Source of the DNA: a virus
Length of the DNA: 22,342 nucleotides
Strand: one strand, 5' to 3'
IMG/VR virus record: IMGVR_UViG_3300017671_000009
Span: 1-22,342 of that record
Part shown: one piece after another, positions 1 through 8,159 of the stretch
How positions within the stretch are numbered: position 1 is the first letter of the stretch
How the letters are laid out: each line of letters starts with the position of its first letter
Made by a program: the position numbers and the translations under genes
Notes under the pieces: generated by a model
Told to the model about the DNA's origin: nothing
What the model saw: the letters and a program-made list of their open reading frames with translations, nothing else
Database searches by the model: none

Positions 1-297
1 TCAGACGACACGATCGCCGACGACCAACGCCAGGACGGCGCCGACGACGGTCAGGATAACGGTCCAGCCCAAGCGGGCGATCGTCCCTTTGGCCTCACGG
101 GCGATCTCTGAGACGATGGCGACTTCATCCTTCGTCGCCCGTTTTTCGATCTCGACCTTCAGGGCTTCGTCGGCCTGAGCGCGGTTCGCCCGCTCATGGG
201 TCAGGGCGCCTTCGAGGTGGCTGAGCCTCACGTCGAGCGTGGTTTGAATTCCGTCGAGTTTGGTCTCGACCCTGATGAGCCGTTCGTTATCGTCCAT
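1..297 (-). CDS. Holin-like / XhlA-type small membrane protein
   Basis: 98 residues from an ATG at 297 to a TGA at 1-3. The frame is open upstream of 297, but a TAAATA motif 4 bases before this ATG matches the start pattern of the other late genes, and the upstream extension is low-complexity Pro/Ser/Ala. The first ~65 residues are charged and helical, probably coiled coil. The last ~20 residues (about 76-95) form one hydrophobic segment ending in a short charged tail. This layout (coiled coil, then a C-terminal membrane helix) resembles XhlA-type holin partners of phage lysis cassettes. The position after the tail genes also fits lysis, but the endolysin would lie outside the window. It could instead be another small phage membrane protein; family assignment is inference from layout. 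Confidence 0.6.
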   Translation of the reverse strand: MDDNERLIRVETKLDGIQTTLDVRLSHLEGALTHERANRAQADEALKVEIEKRATKDEVAIVSEIAREAKGTIARLGWTVILTVVGAVLALVVGDRVV

Positions 298-301
298 GCC
301 G

Positions 302-307
302 TATTTA
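302..307 (-). promoter_or_regulatory. TAAATA late-gene element ahead of the holin-like gene
   Basis: Minus-strand TAAATA followed by CGGC and the ATG at 297. It is preceded by GGC rather than the commoner CGA. There is no Shine-Dalgarno near the start. It is one of 11 copies of the same signal. Confidence 0.55.
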
Positions 308-326
308 GCCGGGGAGGGCTCAGGCG

Positions 327-926
327 ATGGCTTGGGAATGGGCGCCGCCGACATGGGAAGCCGTGGCTACGTTCGTCGCAGGCATCGCGGCCGTAGTGGC
401 GGCATGGCGCGTTGGAAAGAGGCAGACGGCGATAGCGAGCCGCCAAGCAGATATTCAGGCTGAGCAAACACGAATTCAGGAACAGATTGCCAAAGTAGAG
501 CGAGTGAGATTGCGCTTTGAGATGTATGAACAGAGAAAGTCTGTATATGATGCAGCGCGCGCATACCTCGACTATTATATATTTCACGGCGTTCCACCCC
601 GCACCTTTCGATATGAGGAGGAGGCCGAACTAGTCGAACCGGAGTGGGGCATAGCGCGAGCTTTTCAGACCGGCATGCGAGAATCCCGATTCCTGTTTAG
701 ACCGGAAGTGCACCAGCACCTTCAGAAGGTCTGGAAGGCGTCGCTAGAAGTTCAGGCGGCAAAGCGGAGGATCGCTCTGCAAGAGGGGCGAGGCAGGGCC
801 ACAGGGCTAAAGGCAGCTTTGGACAAGCTTGAGCGGGCTGAAAGTTCCCTGAGTTCCGCTGATGATGAAGTCGTCTCAGTCTTCGCTCCCGAACTCACGC
901 TGGGCGAATTTCACGATCCGACCTGA
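327..926 (+). CDS. Membrane-anchored coiled-coil protein, plus-strand moron
   Basis: 199 residues, not recognised. The ATG at 327 has a purine-rich GGGGAGGG about 8-10 bases upstream. Residues ~13-31 form one hydrophobic segment. A Gln/Arg/Glu-rich helical stretch (about 35-70) that looks coiled coil follows, then a mixed alpha/beta region. This layout suggests a protein anchored at its N-terminus with a cytoplasmic body. It runs against the late module and is visibly richer in A/T between about 470 and 700 than its neighbours, which suggests separate acquisition. Its end overlaps the convergent minus-strand gene ending at 911 by 16 bases. It divides the holin-like gene from the rest of the tail module. 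A superinfection-exclusion or other host-altering role is possible but unproven. Confidence 0.75.
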   Translation: MAWEWAPPTWEAVATFVAGIAAVVAAWRVGKRQTAIASRQADIQAEQTRIQEQIAKVERVRLRFEMYEQRKSVYDAARAYLDYYIFHGVPPRTFRYEEEAELVEPEWGIARAFQTGMRESRFLFRPEVHQHLQKVWKASLEVQAAKRRIALQEGRGRATGLKAALDKLERAESSLSSADDEVVSVFAPELTLGEFHDPT

Positions 927-1195
927 GGCGGCAACGGATCGATGACGACCGGCTCAGGGACGGGCTGACCGACGACCGCAAGGGCGTTCACGACGGTGAT
1001 CGCGGCCTGAACCATCTGTCTGAGTTGTCCGTCGGGAAGCCCATCAGAGAGGACGGCTTCGAGGTTCGACTTGAACTCATCGAAGGCTTCGGAGCCGATG
1101 AAATCGCGAGCGTCGGCGACGCGTTGGGCGTGATAAGCTTCGAGTGCGGCGGTCGCCGTCGCGGCTTCCTCAGGGGTCATGATGGGATCGGTCAT
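911..1195 (-). CDS. Small hypothetical late protein
   Basis: 94 residues, not recognised. The ATG at 1195 follows a TAAATA by 5 bases. It is mostly helical (about residues 8-75) and acidic overall, with a Pro/Val-rich tail (about 76-90) and no membrane segment or cysteine. It lies 22 bases downstream of the tail-tip gene stop, so it could belong to the tail tip (for example a fibre accessory or chaperone) or be the first gene of the lysis region. Its 3' end overlaps the plus-strand moron by 16 bases. A second ATG five codons in (MTPEEA) is an alternative start, but motif spacing favours the first. Confidence 0.7.
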   Translation of the reverse strand: MTDPIMTPEEAATATAALEAYHAQRVADARDFIGSEAFDEFKSNLEAVLSDGLPDGQLRQMVQAAITVVNALAVVGQPVPEPVVIDPLPPQVGS

Positions 1196-1200
1196 GATCC

Positions 1201-1206
1201 TATTTA
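1201..1206 (-). promoter_or_regulatory. TAAATA late-gene element ahead of the 94-residue gene
   Basis: Minus-strand GGCTAAATA, then GGATC and the ATG at 1195. It lies entirely in the 22-base gap after the tail-tip stop codon (TGA 1220-1218). Confidence 0.55.
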
Positions 1207-1217
1207 GCCGCCCAGGG

Positions 1218-4200
1218 TCAGGCCAACGGCGGCGATACCTTCAACGTCCCGTCGATCCGATAATCCGACCCATAGAGGTTCGCGCCCGACGTTCGATTGA
1301 AGCGGATGCGATACGTCATGTTCCCGCTCAGCGATCCAATCAGGGCCATCGAAGCTTCAGCCCCGTCGGCGCCCCACTGATCCAGGCCGTAGCCGAGCCC
1401 GTTCGAACTGACCGCGACGGGGAAGGCTTGCATTGAGGTCCAAGATGACCCGCCGTTGTTCGACTCTTCGAAGATGAGATCGCCGAACATGGTCGAGTCC
1501 GCATCGATGTAGAACGGCGCGAAGATGGCCGTCATCTCGATCAGCGATCCGGCCGCGACCGATGCGACGGTGGTCGTCGCGGCGAGGTTGCCCGCCGATC
1601 CCGTGATCGTTTTGCCGCCCGCAGTCTGACCGCCCGGAATGGCTGAGCCGCCGACGTAAGGGGTCGCGTGAGCCCGGTAGAAGTAAGCGTTCGCCCGCGA
1701 CATGCTGGCGAAGGCCGTCGAGTCCGCGCCCATCCATTCGCGAAGTTGACCGTCACTGCCGAACGATGCCCCCAGCGCGAGAACCGTAGTGATCCCGTTC
1801 GCCGTCGTGCGAAGCGTGTCGGTCGCGTCGTCGAAGTAGGTGTTAGCCCCCCAATAGATGCGGTCGGCCTGAAGGCCCGCGATCGATCCGTAGGTGTCAG
1901 AGATCAGGCTGAGGATAGCGGCCCCACCGCCCGTCGTCGCGCTCACTTGGAAGCGTGCGGTCTCATAGCCCGTGGTGAGGTCAGTTACGGCCGACTGAAG
2001 CGTGGTGACGTTCGCAGTCAGACCCGGAAGGACGGTCTGAGTGGCGATCTCCTGAGGCGTGGCGAGCCGGATGCCCAGGCGATGCCAATCCAAGGTCACC
2101 GCTCCGGTCGGGCTGAAGCCCGTCCATTTCGTCATCCCGAACGGCGAGATCACCGTCAGCCCGGAAGCGCGAGCGTCGAAGATTTTCCTGAACCGGTAGG
2201 TCGCCCCGACCGTCCCCGCGCCGATTGCTGATCCGCCCGACGTGTCGGTGGCGAAGTTCAGAGCATCCCAACTCATCACCGACGGCGCCCATAGGTGAAC
2301 GCCAGCCCCGCGAAGGTCACCGCTGACGAGGGTCACGTCGGCTTCGATGACGATCCATGCCCCCCCAGGCGGGAGGACCGCATAAGGGTCGGTCGAATAG
2401 AAACCGAAGCTGGCCGACGAAGACGCCGTCGCGCGCAAGGCATATGGGGCGCCGCTGATGCCGGTGACGCGTGAGATCGTCCCGTTGCCGCTTTCATACG
2501 GCCACCATCCGACGCATCCCGTCGAACCGTTGAAGGTCCAGTTTCCGAACGCCGAGTTCTGATTCAAATGACCGGTCGCCAGCGAAGCGGAGATCGACTG
2601 ACTGAGGCTCGCCGCCGCCGCATTGGCGGTGGCGTATGCCGCCTGTGTGGTCGCCACGACGGCGTTCGCCTGGGCGTAGTCACGATAGGTCGCGCTCAGG
2701 GTCGAACTCGCCAAAGCAGCCGCCGCATTGGCTGAGGCGTAACCGGCCTGGGTCGTGGCGATGACGGCGTTCGCCGCCGCCCGCTCAGACTCAGTCACGT
2801 CTTCGATGACGATCTCATCAAGAGCCGTCGGGATCGCCGCCGAATTGTAGTTCATCAGGGCGAGAGGAACGATGAAGGCGGTTCCGGGCGGATAGCCGAA
2901 GACGACCGGGGACGCCGACTGAGGGGCGATCACGCCAGAGACGTATTCGACCCATCCGGCGCCAGCCGCCTGATACGGCCCAAGCGCGGCGACATAAGCG
3001 TAAGAACCTGGGTCGTGAATCAGTTGGTTGCCGTCCGCGTCGTAAGCGGCAAAGCCGATGTAGATTTGCGAAGAGCCCGAACCCGCGCCCGTCCAGTAGC
3101 GGCCTCTGACGCGGTATCTGCGCGAAGGATCAAACGGGACTTTGATCGTGCCGAAGATGTTTGTGCCGACCCCCGACGCGACGCTGAATACGTTCGGGCG
3201 ACCGTCCACCGAAGAGACGACCGCGCCTGATCCGTGCGGGATGGTCCAGCCGGTCAGACCGTGTTCGAAGCCGAAGTTGCGGGAAGCCTGAACGGCCCCG
3301 TCGCGATAGGACGCGGCAAGTGTCGAAGAGGCCGAAGCAAGGGCGGCGTTCGCGCTGGCGTATCCGGCTTGCTGAGCCGAAATGGTGGCGTTCGCCTGAG
3401 CCTGATCTCGATACGTCCCCGCCGTGTCGCGGGCCGTGACCGCCTGATCTCGATAGGTCGCGCTGAGGGTCGAACTCGACTGAGCCGCCGCCGCATTGGC
3501 TGAGGCGTATCCGGCTTGCGTCGTGGCGATCGTCGCGTTCGCCTGAGCGTAGCTTCTCAGCGTATCCGTGAGCGCGGCGTTCGCCGCTGCATATCCGCTG
3601 AAGACGGCAGAGAGGGCCGCGTTCGCCTGGGCGATGGCGGCGTTGGCCGTGGCGTAACCCGCCTGGGTCTGTGAGATCGTGGCGTTCGACTGAGCATATC
3701 CCGCCTGGGCTTCCGCCGCCGCAAGCGCGGTGACATCGCGAACCGTGATGCGGTGAAGCTTTGTCTCACGATCAGTCGCCGATCCGTAGTTGAAGAGGGC
3801 GCCGAACCTGACGAAGCGAAAGGCCGAATTGTCCGCGATCGCCGTCCCGCCGACGGGGGTGACTCCAAACCCATAGCGACGCGTAAGAACGGTTCGGCCC
3901 CCACCCACCGTGAGGGTCTGAGAGTGGAACGCTTCGATCCCTTCGGCGGTGTAGGCGGCGTTCAAAGGGAGGGCATAGGTGTAAGCGACGTTCGACCCGT
4001 CAGATGCCGAGGTCGCTTCGACCTCGATCTGAACCTCATAGATTTTGCCGACGGCCCAAGGGACGACAGCCTTATAAAGTGCCCTGGCGCCGAAGACCGC
4101 GTCAGAGGTCCAAACGCCCCCGACGATCGCCCCGAGCGTCCCTGGTGCGTCGGGCATTCCAGCGGGAGCCCCGGTTGTTCCGGTTGTCAGCCATGCGCCC

Positions 4201-7200
4201 GAGATCGTCTCAGGGAAGACCGCCGACGCGGCGACTCCGGTCGCTGCCAACGCTACGGCTGCTGAGGTGGAATAGGTCGCGCTGATGGCGGCCTGAGAGG
4301 TCGCCAACGCCGCATTCGCCGTGGCGAAGCCCGCCTGTTGCTGGGCGATCGTGGCGTTCGCTGCCGCCTGATCCCGATAGGTCGCGCTCAGCGTCGAAGA
4401 CGCACTCGCCAGAGCCGCGTTCGCTGAGGCGTATCCGGCTTGCGTCGTGGCGATGGTGGCGTTGGCCTCAGCGCGAACGCTTTCGGTCACGTCGTCGAAC
4501 TCGATCAGCGACCAATCGACGTGACCCTGAGCCCCGCCGCCGTTGAAGGTGTAGGGGGCGAAGACGATCCAGGCGAGATCGCTGGGCGCGGTCGCTTTGA
4601 TGGTCTGTTGAATGCCGATCTGGGTCCAATCTGACCCAAGGCTGGAAACGCCATATCCTGAAGTCGCGGGATATGAAGCCGTGGCCTCATCGATGTAGTC
4701 GGCCGTGAGATAAATCAGCGTCGAGAAGTCGGCCGTCAGGCCATACATTCCCGCATAGAAGTTCGTATTGGCGTAGCCGCTGAGGTTCCGCGCCTCAGCC
4801 CGGCCTCTGAAGGTCCGTCCGCGCGTCGCGGGGAGAACCCCACGGGGCCTGATATGGGCGTAGATGGGGCCTGAGCCGAAGACGCTCTGTCTGAGGATCG
4901 AGCGACCGTCGTATGGGGTCGGAAACGTCCAAGTGTGAGTCCCAGCATAGTAGGTCGTCGGTTCGCCAGCGGTCGTCGCGGCCGTTCCGGTGATCCCGTG
5001 GGAAAAGAACTCAGCCCCGTTCTCAAACGTGCTGGGGAGGGTCCGCGCGGCGAGCGAGCGGGCATCATTTCGGTAGGTCGCGCTAAGGGTGGCTTGAGAG
5101 GTCGCCAAGGCGGCGTTCGCCGTGGCGAAGCCCGCCTGTTGTTGGGCGATCGTGGCGTTCGCCGCCGCCTGATCCCGATAGGTCGCAGACAGACCCGCCG
5201 ACGTTTGCGCGAGTGTGGCGTTCGCCGTCGCGTAACCGGCCTGGGTCGTCGAAACGGTAGCGTTCGACTGAGCATAACCGGCGAAGGTCGCGCTCAGCGT
5301 GGCGTTCGATTGAGCGATGGCGGCATTGGCCGTCGCATAGCCCGCCTGGGTCGTGGCGATCCCGGCCTGGGTCGTCGCCTGATCGCGGGCGGTGACCGCT
5401 TGATCCCGATAGGTCGCGCTGAGGGTCGCGCGGTCCAGCGCGAGGCTTGCGTTGGCCGTGGCATATCCAGCCTGAAGGCTCGCCACGGTGGCGTTCGAAG
5501 CCGCATGACCGGCCGAAGTCTGAGACGCGACGGCGTTCCCCTGAGCCCAGCCCGACGCTTCAGCCGCCGCGATGGCGTTCGACAAAGCCTGAGCGGCATT
5601 CGAAGCCGCCTGATCCCTCAGAACGGTCGCCTGGGCGATCAGACCGGTCGTGCCGTCGGTCGCCGCCGAAAGGTCGGCATCGAAGGTGTCCAAAAGGGTC
5701 GCCAGCGTTTCGCCCGCGTGACCGATCGCGTTGGCGTTCAGTCGGCCGAACGCATCAACGTCCAAGGCCGTCGGGACATTCGTGATGACGTTAGAGGTCC
5801 AGTCGATCCCGCCTGGGCGAACCCCGCCTGAGATCGTCTGACCGACCGTCACCGGACCGATGACGCGACGCTCTGAAGTGAAGCCTCTGACGGTGCGGTG
5901 AGAGAGACCGACTTCGTAAGCGTCGCCATCCGTCAGGCCAGTTATCTCGATACGCTCAGCCGAACGGTTTGCGACCGTGTATTCAGTCCAATCGCCCCCA
6001 GCCCGCTTGATCTCGACGATGGTCGCCGTGGCGTTGGGATCGTCGGCCAAGCCCGTCAGGACGATGGCGGGGAGGCTCACGCCCAAGGCGTTCGTCAGGA
6101 CGGTCGCGGCGACGGTCCAGGCCGAAACCCCAGGCGCGTCAGGAACCGACGGATCGAGTCCGTTCACTTCCGGCGACGGCGGGGCTTCCTGAGACTGACC
6201 CAGGGCGAAGGCATGTTTCGCGTCGGTTTCGGCGCGAAGTTCTAGCGAGACGGTCAGCGACGCGGGATCGATCTCCCGCGACATGACGACCATCTTTTGA
6301 GCCGTGATGAGGTCGCCGTGAGTGAGGGTGACGGCCTCGCCGACCCTGACGTTCAAGAGACGCGGACGCCCCTTCAGTTTGACGGTCAGGGCCTCTCTGG
6401 CGTTGACCAACTCATAGGCGGCAAGCTGATGAGCCTGAGCCGCCTCCTGAACCATGCCGAAGACGACTTCATGGGCGCGACGCTCGCCCTGATCCTCTTC
6501 GACGTAGGTCGTCGAAGTGACCTCTTCGCCCGGAATGGTCTCCCAATTCTGAGACTCAGCCCGGTATTGCGGGACGATCGTATTGATGCGCTCCCGGAAG
6601 GAAGCGATGCCGGTCGTCTCGATCTCGCCGATGATGTCGGCGTCGGTGATCGTCATGACGCTCGACTTCGGAGCGTTGACCACGACGCTGATCCGGCCCG
6701 CCTGGGCGACCGGGAGACCGCCGCCCGCCTGAAGGATCGAGGTCAGAACGGCGAACTTGTCGTCATCGCTGACGACCTGACCGCCGACCTTCCATTCGTT
6801 CAGATCGGCGACGTTCGCGCCTTCGACGAATGCCTGAACGTCAACCTGATCCCAGGGGGCGCCGATGCCATAGACGCGGCGACCCGCAACCCAATAGCCA
6901 AGCGTCCAATCGAGCGCGGCGAGATAGGGATTTTCGCTGAACGCCCAGGTCGAAGGGTCGTCACGACGCTGAAGGCCGTCACCGCCTGGGTAGGTCGAGT
7001 CCTCGCGCGGGTCGTAAAGCGGACGGCCTTTGACGGTGTAGATTTGTTTGCGGGGTTCGCCCCCAGGGAATGCCTCTTGATCGAACTCGAAGCGGGTCGC
7101 GACGTGCGCGAGGCCGTTGCCTTTCGTGGCCGACGACATGCCGGGCGGGGTGAAGCCCAGGCGGGTCGGTAAAGCGGTTCCTGAGGTCGGACCGACCGAC

Positions 7201-7694
7201 CAATGAACCTTCAGCTTGCCGTTCTTGAACGTCTTCGACTGAGCGTCAGCCGGGGTCGTATTCGTGACCGTGGCGAAGGACGATGCGGGCGAACCGCTGA
7301 ACGTCAGGGCGAGGTCGTCGAACTTCGCGGTCTCGATCTCAGCGATCGGGCCGATCGAAAGGACGGCCACCGCGCTCAGGAAGGCGTTCTTCGTCCCTGA
7401 GGTCTTTTTGAAGACGGTGTAACCGGCGGTCGCCGTCCGTCCGTAAATGACCGGAACCGGCGCGTGAGGATCAAGCTTCGTCTGAAGCATCGTCCCGGAC
7501 TCTTGCGAGGCCGGTTTCTTGAATGCTGAGGCCATCGTGACGGCGGCGACCACGGTCGAAACCGCAAGGCCGACGGTCGCAATGGTGGCGAGCGACACAC
7601 CGAAGACCGTGATGGCCCCGATGGTCGTGAAGGCGGCGGTGACGGCGGTAGCGGCTCCGAAGATACCTACGGCAACGGCGGCGACGACGGGCAT
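1218..7694 (-). CDS. Tail-tip / host-specificity (J-like) protein with repeat stalk
   Basis: 2158 residues. The chosen ATG at 7694 overlaps the previous stop (TGATG) and has GGAGG 8 bases upstream; a TTG at 7709 is less likely. Residues ~1-60 are Ala/Val-rich and hydrophobic, as in many tail-tip proteins. Residues ~70-530 look like the lambda J/GTA tail-tip core, and ~530-630 contain fibronectin-III-like strands. From ~680 a low-complexity Ala/Asn/Gln repeat (units such as QAGYATANAALA and LSATYRDQA) runs to ~1700. It is interrupted by beta-rich modules at about 885-1070, 1150-1325, 1465-1635 and 1700-1880. The last ~280 residues contain a J-like segment (YWGANTYFDDATDTLRTTANG region) and a beta-rich C-terminal domain. 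It should form the central tip and receptor-binding fibre in a single chain. The J-like N-terminal half is well supported; the module functions are inference. Confidence 0.88.
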   Translation of the reverse strand: MPVVAAVAVGIFGAATAVTAAFTTIGAITVFGVSLATIATVGLAVSTVVAAVTMASAFKKPASQESGTMLQTKLDPHAPVPVIYGRTATAGYTVFKKTSGTKNAFLSAVAVLSIGPIAEIETAKFDDLALTFSGSPASSFATVTNTTPADAQSKTFKNGKLKVHWSVGPTSGTALPTRLGFTPPGMSSATKGNGLAHVATRFEFDQEAFPGGEPRKQIYTVKGRPLYDPREDSTYPGGDGLQRRDDPSTWAFSENPYLAALDWTLGYWVAGRRVYGIGAPWDQVDVQAFVEGANVADLNEWKVGGQVVSDDDKFAVLTSILQAGGGLPVAQAGRISVVVNAPKSSVMTITDADIIGEIETTGIASFRERINTIVPQYRAESQNWETIPGEEVTSTTYVEEDQGERRAHEVVFGMVQEAAQAHQLAAYELVNAREALTVKLKGRPRLLNVRVGEAVTLTHGDLITAQKMVVMSREIDPASLTVSLELRAETDAKHAFALGQSQEAPPSPEVNGLDPSVPDAPGVSAWTVAATVLTNALGVSLPAIVLTGLADDPNATATIVEIKRAGGDWTEYTVANRSAERIEITGLTDGDAYEVGLSHRTVRGFTSERRVIGPVTVGQTISGGVRPGGIDWTSNVITNVPTALDVDAFGRLNANAIGHAGETLATLLDTFDADLSAATDGTTGLIAQATVLRDQAASNAAQALSNAIAAAEASGWAQGNAVASQTSAGHAASNATVASLQAGYATANASLALDRATLSATYRDQAVTARDQATTQAGIATTQAGYATANAAIAQSNATLSATFAGYAQSNATVSTTQAGYATANATLAQTSAGLSATYRDQAAANATIAQQQAGFATANAALATSQATLSATYRNDARSLAARTLPSTFENGAEFFSHGITGTAATTAGEPTTYYAGTHTWTFPTPYDGRSILRQSVFGSGPIYAHIRPRGVLPATRGRTFRGRAEARNLSGYANTNFYAGMYGLTADFSTLIYLTADYIDEATASYPATSGYGVSSLGSDWTQIGIQQTIKATAPSDLAWIVFAPYTFNGGGAQGHVDWSLIEFDDVTESVRAEANATIATTQAGYASANAALASASSTLSATYRDQAAANATIAQQQAGFATANAALATSQAAISATYSTSAAVALAATGVAASAVFPETISGAWLTTGTTGAPAGMPDAPGTLGAIVGGVWTSDAVFGARALYKAVVPWAVGKIYEVQIEVEATSASDGSNVAYTYALPLNAAYTAEGIEAFHSQTLTVGGGRTVLTRRYGFGVTPVGGTAIADNSAFRFVRFGALFNYGSATDRETKLHRITVRDVTALAAAEAQAGYAQSNATISQTQAGYATANAAIAQANAALSAVFSGYAAANAALTDTLRSYAQANATIATTQAGYASANAAAAQSSSTLSATYRDQAVTARDTAGTYRDQAQANATISAQQAGYASANAALASASSTLAASYRDGAVQASRNFGFEHGLTGWTIPHGSGAVVSSVDGRPNVFSVASGVGTNIFGTIKVPFDPSRRYRVRGRYWTGAGSGSSQIYIGFAAYDADGNQLIHDPGSYAYVAALGPYQAAGAGWVEYVSGVIAPQSASPVVFGYPPGTAFIVPLALMNYNSAAIPTALDEIVIEDVTESERAAANAVIATTQAGYASANAAAALASSTLSATYRDYAQANAVVATTQAAYATANAAAASLSQSISASLATGHLNQNSAFGNWTFNGSTGCVGWWPYESGNGTISRVTGISGAPYALRATASSSASFGFYSTDPYAVLPPGGAWIVIEADVTLVSGDLRGAGVHLWAPSVMSWDALNFATDTSGGSAIGAGTVGATYRFRKIFDARASGLTVISPFGMTKWTGFSPTGAVTLDWHRLGIRLATPQEIATQTVLPGLTANVTTLQSAVTDLTTGYETARFQVSATTGGGAAILSLISDTYGSIAGLQADRIYWGANTYFDDATDTLRTTANGITTVLALGASFGSDGQLREWMGADSTAFASMSRANAYFYRAHATPYVGGSAIPGGQTAGGKTITGSAGNLAATTTVASVAAGSLIEMTAIFAPFYIDADSTMFGDLIFEESNNGGSSWTSMQAFPVAVSSNGLGYGLDQWGADGAEASMALIGSLSGNMTYRIRFNRTSGANLYGSDYRIDGTLKVSPPLA
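4295..4385 (-). repeat. Near-identical stalk block, copy 2
   Basis: About 91 bases that match 5096-5186 with about five differences by hand alignment. The two copies are 801 bases apart, an exact multiple of three, and flank the first beta-rich module. Confidence 0.75.
5096..5186 (-). repeat. Near-identical stalk block, copy 1
   Basis: Partner of 4295-4385. It encodes the IAQQQAGFATANAALATSQ segment just before the first beta-rich module. The high nucleotide identity suggests recent duplication or gene conversion within the gene. Confidence 0.75.
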
Positions 7695-8128
7695 CAGGCG
7701 ACCCTCCAAGCGGAGATCGCGGCCTTCAGATCGATGAAGTCGCCTCGCTCACCGTGACCGGCATCCATGAAGGCCAGAACTCGACCCATGCCGACGTTCA
7801 CGCCCAGCGCGGGGAAATCGGCGCCGTGATCTGACGGCATCACGACAATGTCGCCGATCAGCGATTTCGCCGGAGCGATCCTTTCGAGACCCGTTTGATC
7901 GACGGCTTCAGTCAGTGAAGTCGCGCCAAGGTTCTTCAGAGCGCGCATCGCGCCCTTCAGGGTCCGATACGGTCTCAGCTTGGCGAGCGGGTCACGATGA
8001 CCGGCGGCCTTCAGCATCAGGCGGGCGAGACACGCGCAATCGGCGGCTCCCCAGGCGAACGGCGTGTAGAGGTATTGATCGATCGCCGACTGAGCGGCGG
8101 CTTGTCTTTCGATGATTGAGAACTTCAC
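7694..8128 (-). CDS. NlpC/P60-like tail protein (DUF6950-like)
   Basis: 144 residues from a GTG at 8128, placed 4 bases after a TAAATA. The frame stays open upstream to 8239, but that part runs back over the end of the previous gene. The protein has the PFAWGAADCACLA signature (residues ~23-35), with the candidate catalytic Cys31 in the W-G-x-x-D-C motif. The only His after it in a plausible region is in the SDHGADFPALG segment (~100-110). This pattern is typical of small NlpC/P60-fold or DUF6950 proteins encoded just before the tail-tip gene, where they are thought to cut peptidoglycan or help assemble the tip. The stop overlaps the tail-tip start (TGATG), so translation of the two is probably coupled. 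Confidence 0.8.
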   Translation of the reverse strand: MKFSIIERQAAAQSAIDQYLYTPFAWGAADCACLARLMLKAAGHRDPLAKLRPYRTLKGAMRALKNLGATSLTEAVDQTGLERIAPAKSLIGDIVVMPSDHGADFPALGVNVGMGRVLAFMDAGHGERGDFIDLKAAISAWRVA

Positions 8129-8132
8129 CGCG

Positions 8133-8138
8133 TATTTA
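8133..8138 (-). promoter_or_regulatory. TAAATA element ahead of the NlpC/P60-like gene
   Basis: Minus strand CCGCGATAAATACGCGG, a 5-base-pair perfect stem around ATAAATA, with the GTG start at 8128 partly inside the right arm. Four bases separate the hexamer and the start; no Shine-Dalgarno is visible. This fixes a start that would otherwise be ambiguous. Confidence 0.6.
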
Positions 8139-8159
8139 TCGCGGCAAGAAAACCAGGCC

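Larger units (their letters stand above)
2590..5650 (-). repeat. Degenerate in-frame coding repeats of the tail-tip stalk
   Basis: Within the tail-tip gene, the same short blocks recur tens of times, encoding units of about 11 residues (often in sets of three) built on Q-A-G-Y-A-T/S-A-N-A and L-S-A-T-Y-R-D-Q-A. Blocks group between about 5650-5045, 4480-4255, 3725-3300 and 2785-2590, separated by the four non-repeat modules. Small hydrophobic residues at regular spacing suggest a long trimeric helical stalk. Confidence 0.8.

Noticed and set aside
298-354. N-terminal extension of the holin-like protein
   Set aside because: Pro-rich low complexity that translates the TAAATA element itself as Lys-Tyr.
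2590-5650. Possible CRISPR-like or tandem DNA repeat array
   Set aside because: The repeats are degenerate, in frame and encode a regular stalk; there are no constant repeat-spacer lengths.
4935-5831. 298-residue plus-strand open frame
   Set aside because: Arg/Gly-rich shadow of the repetitive tail-tip gene; no ribosome site and no plausible protein composition.
6297-7172. 291-residue plus-strand open frame
   Set aside because: Shadow of the conserved J-like N-terminal region; GC-rich antisense frames commonly stay open.
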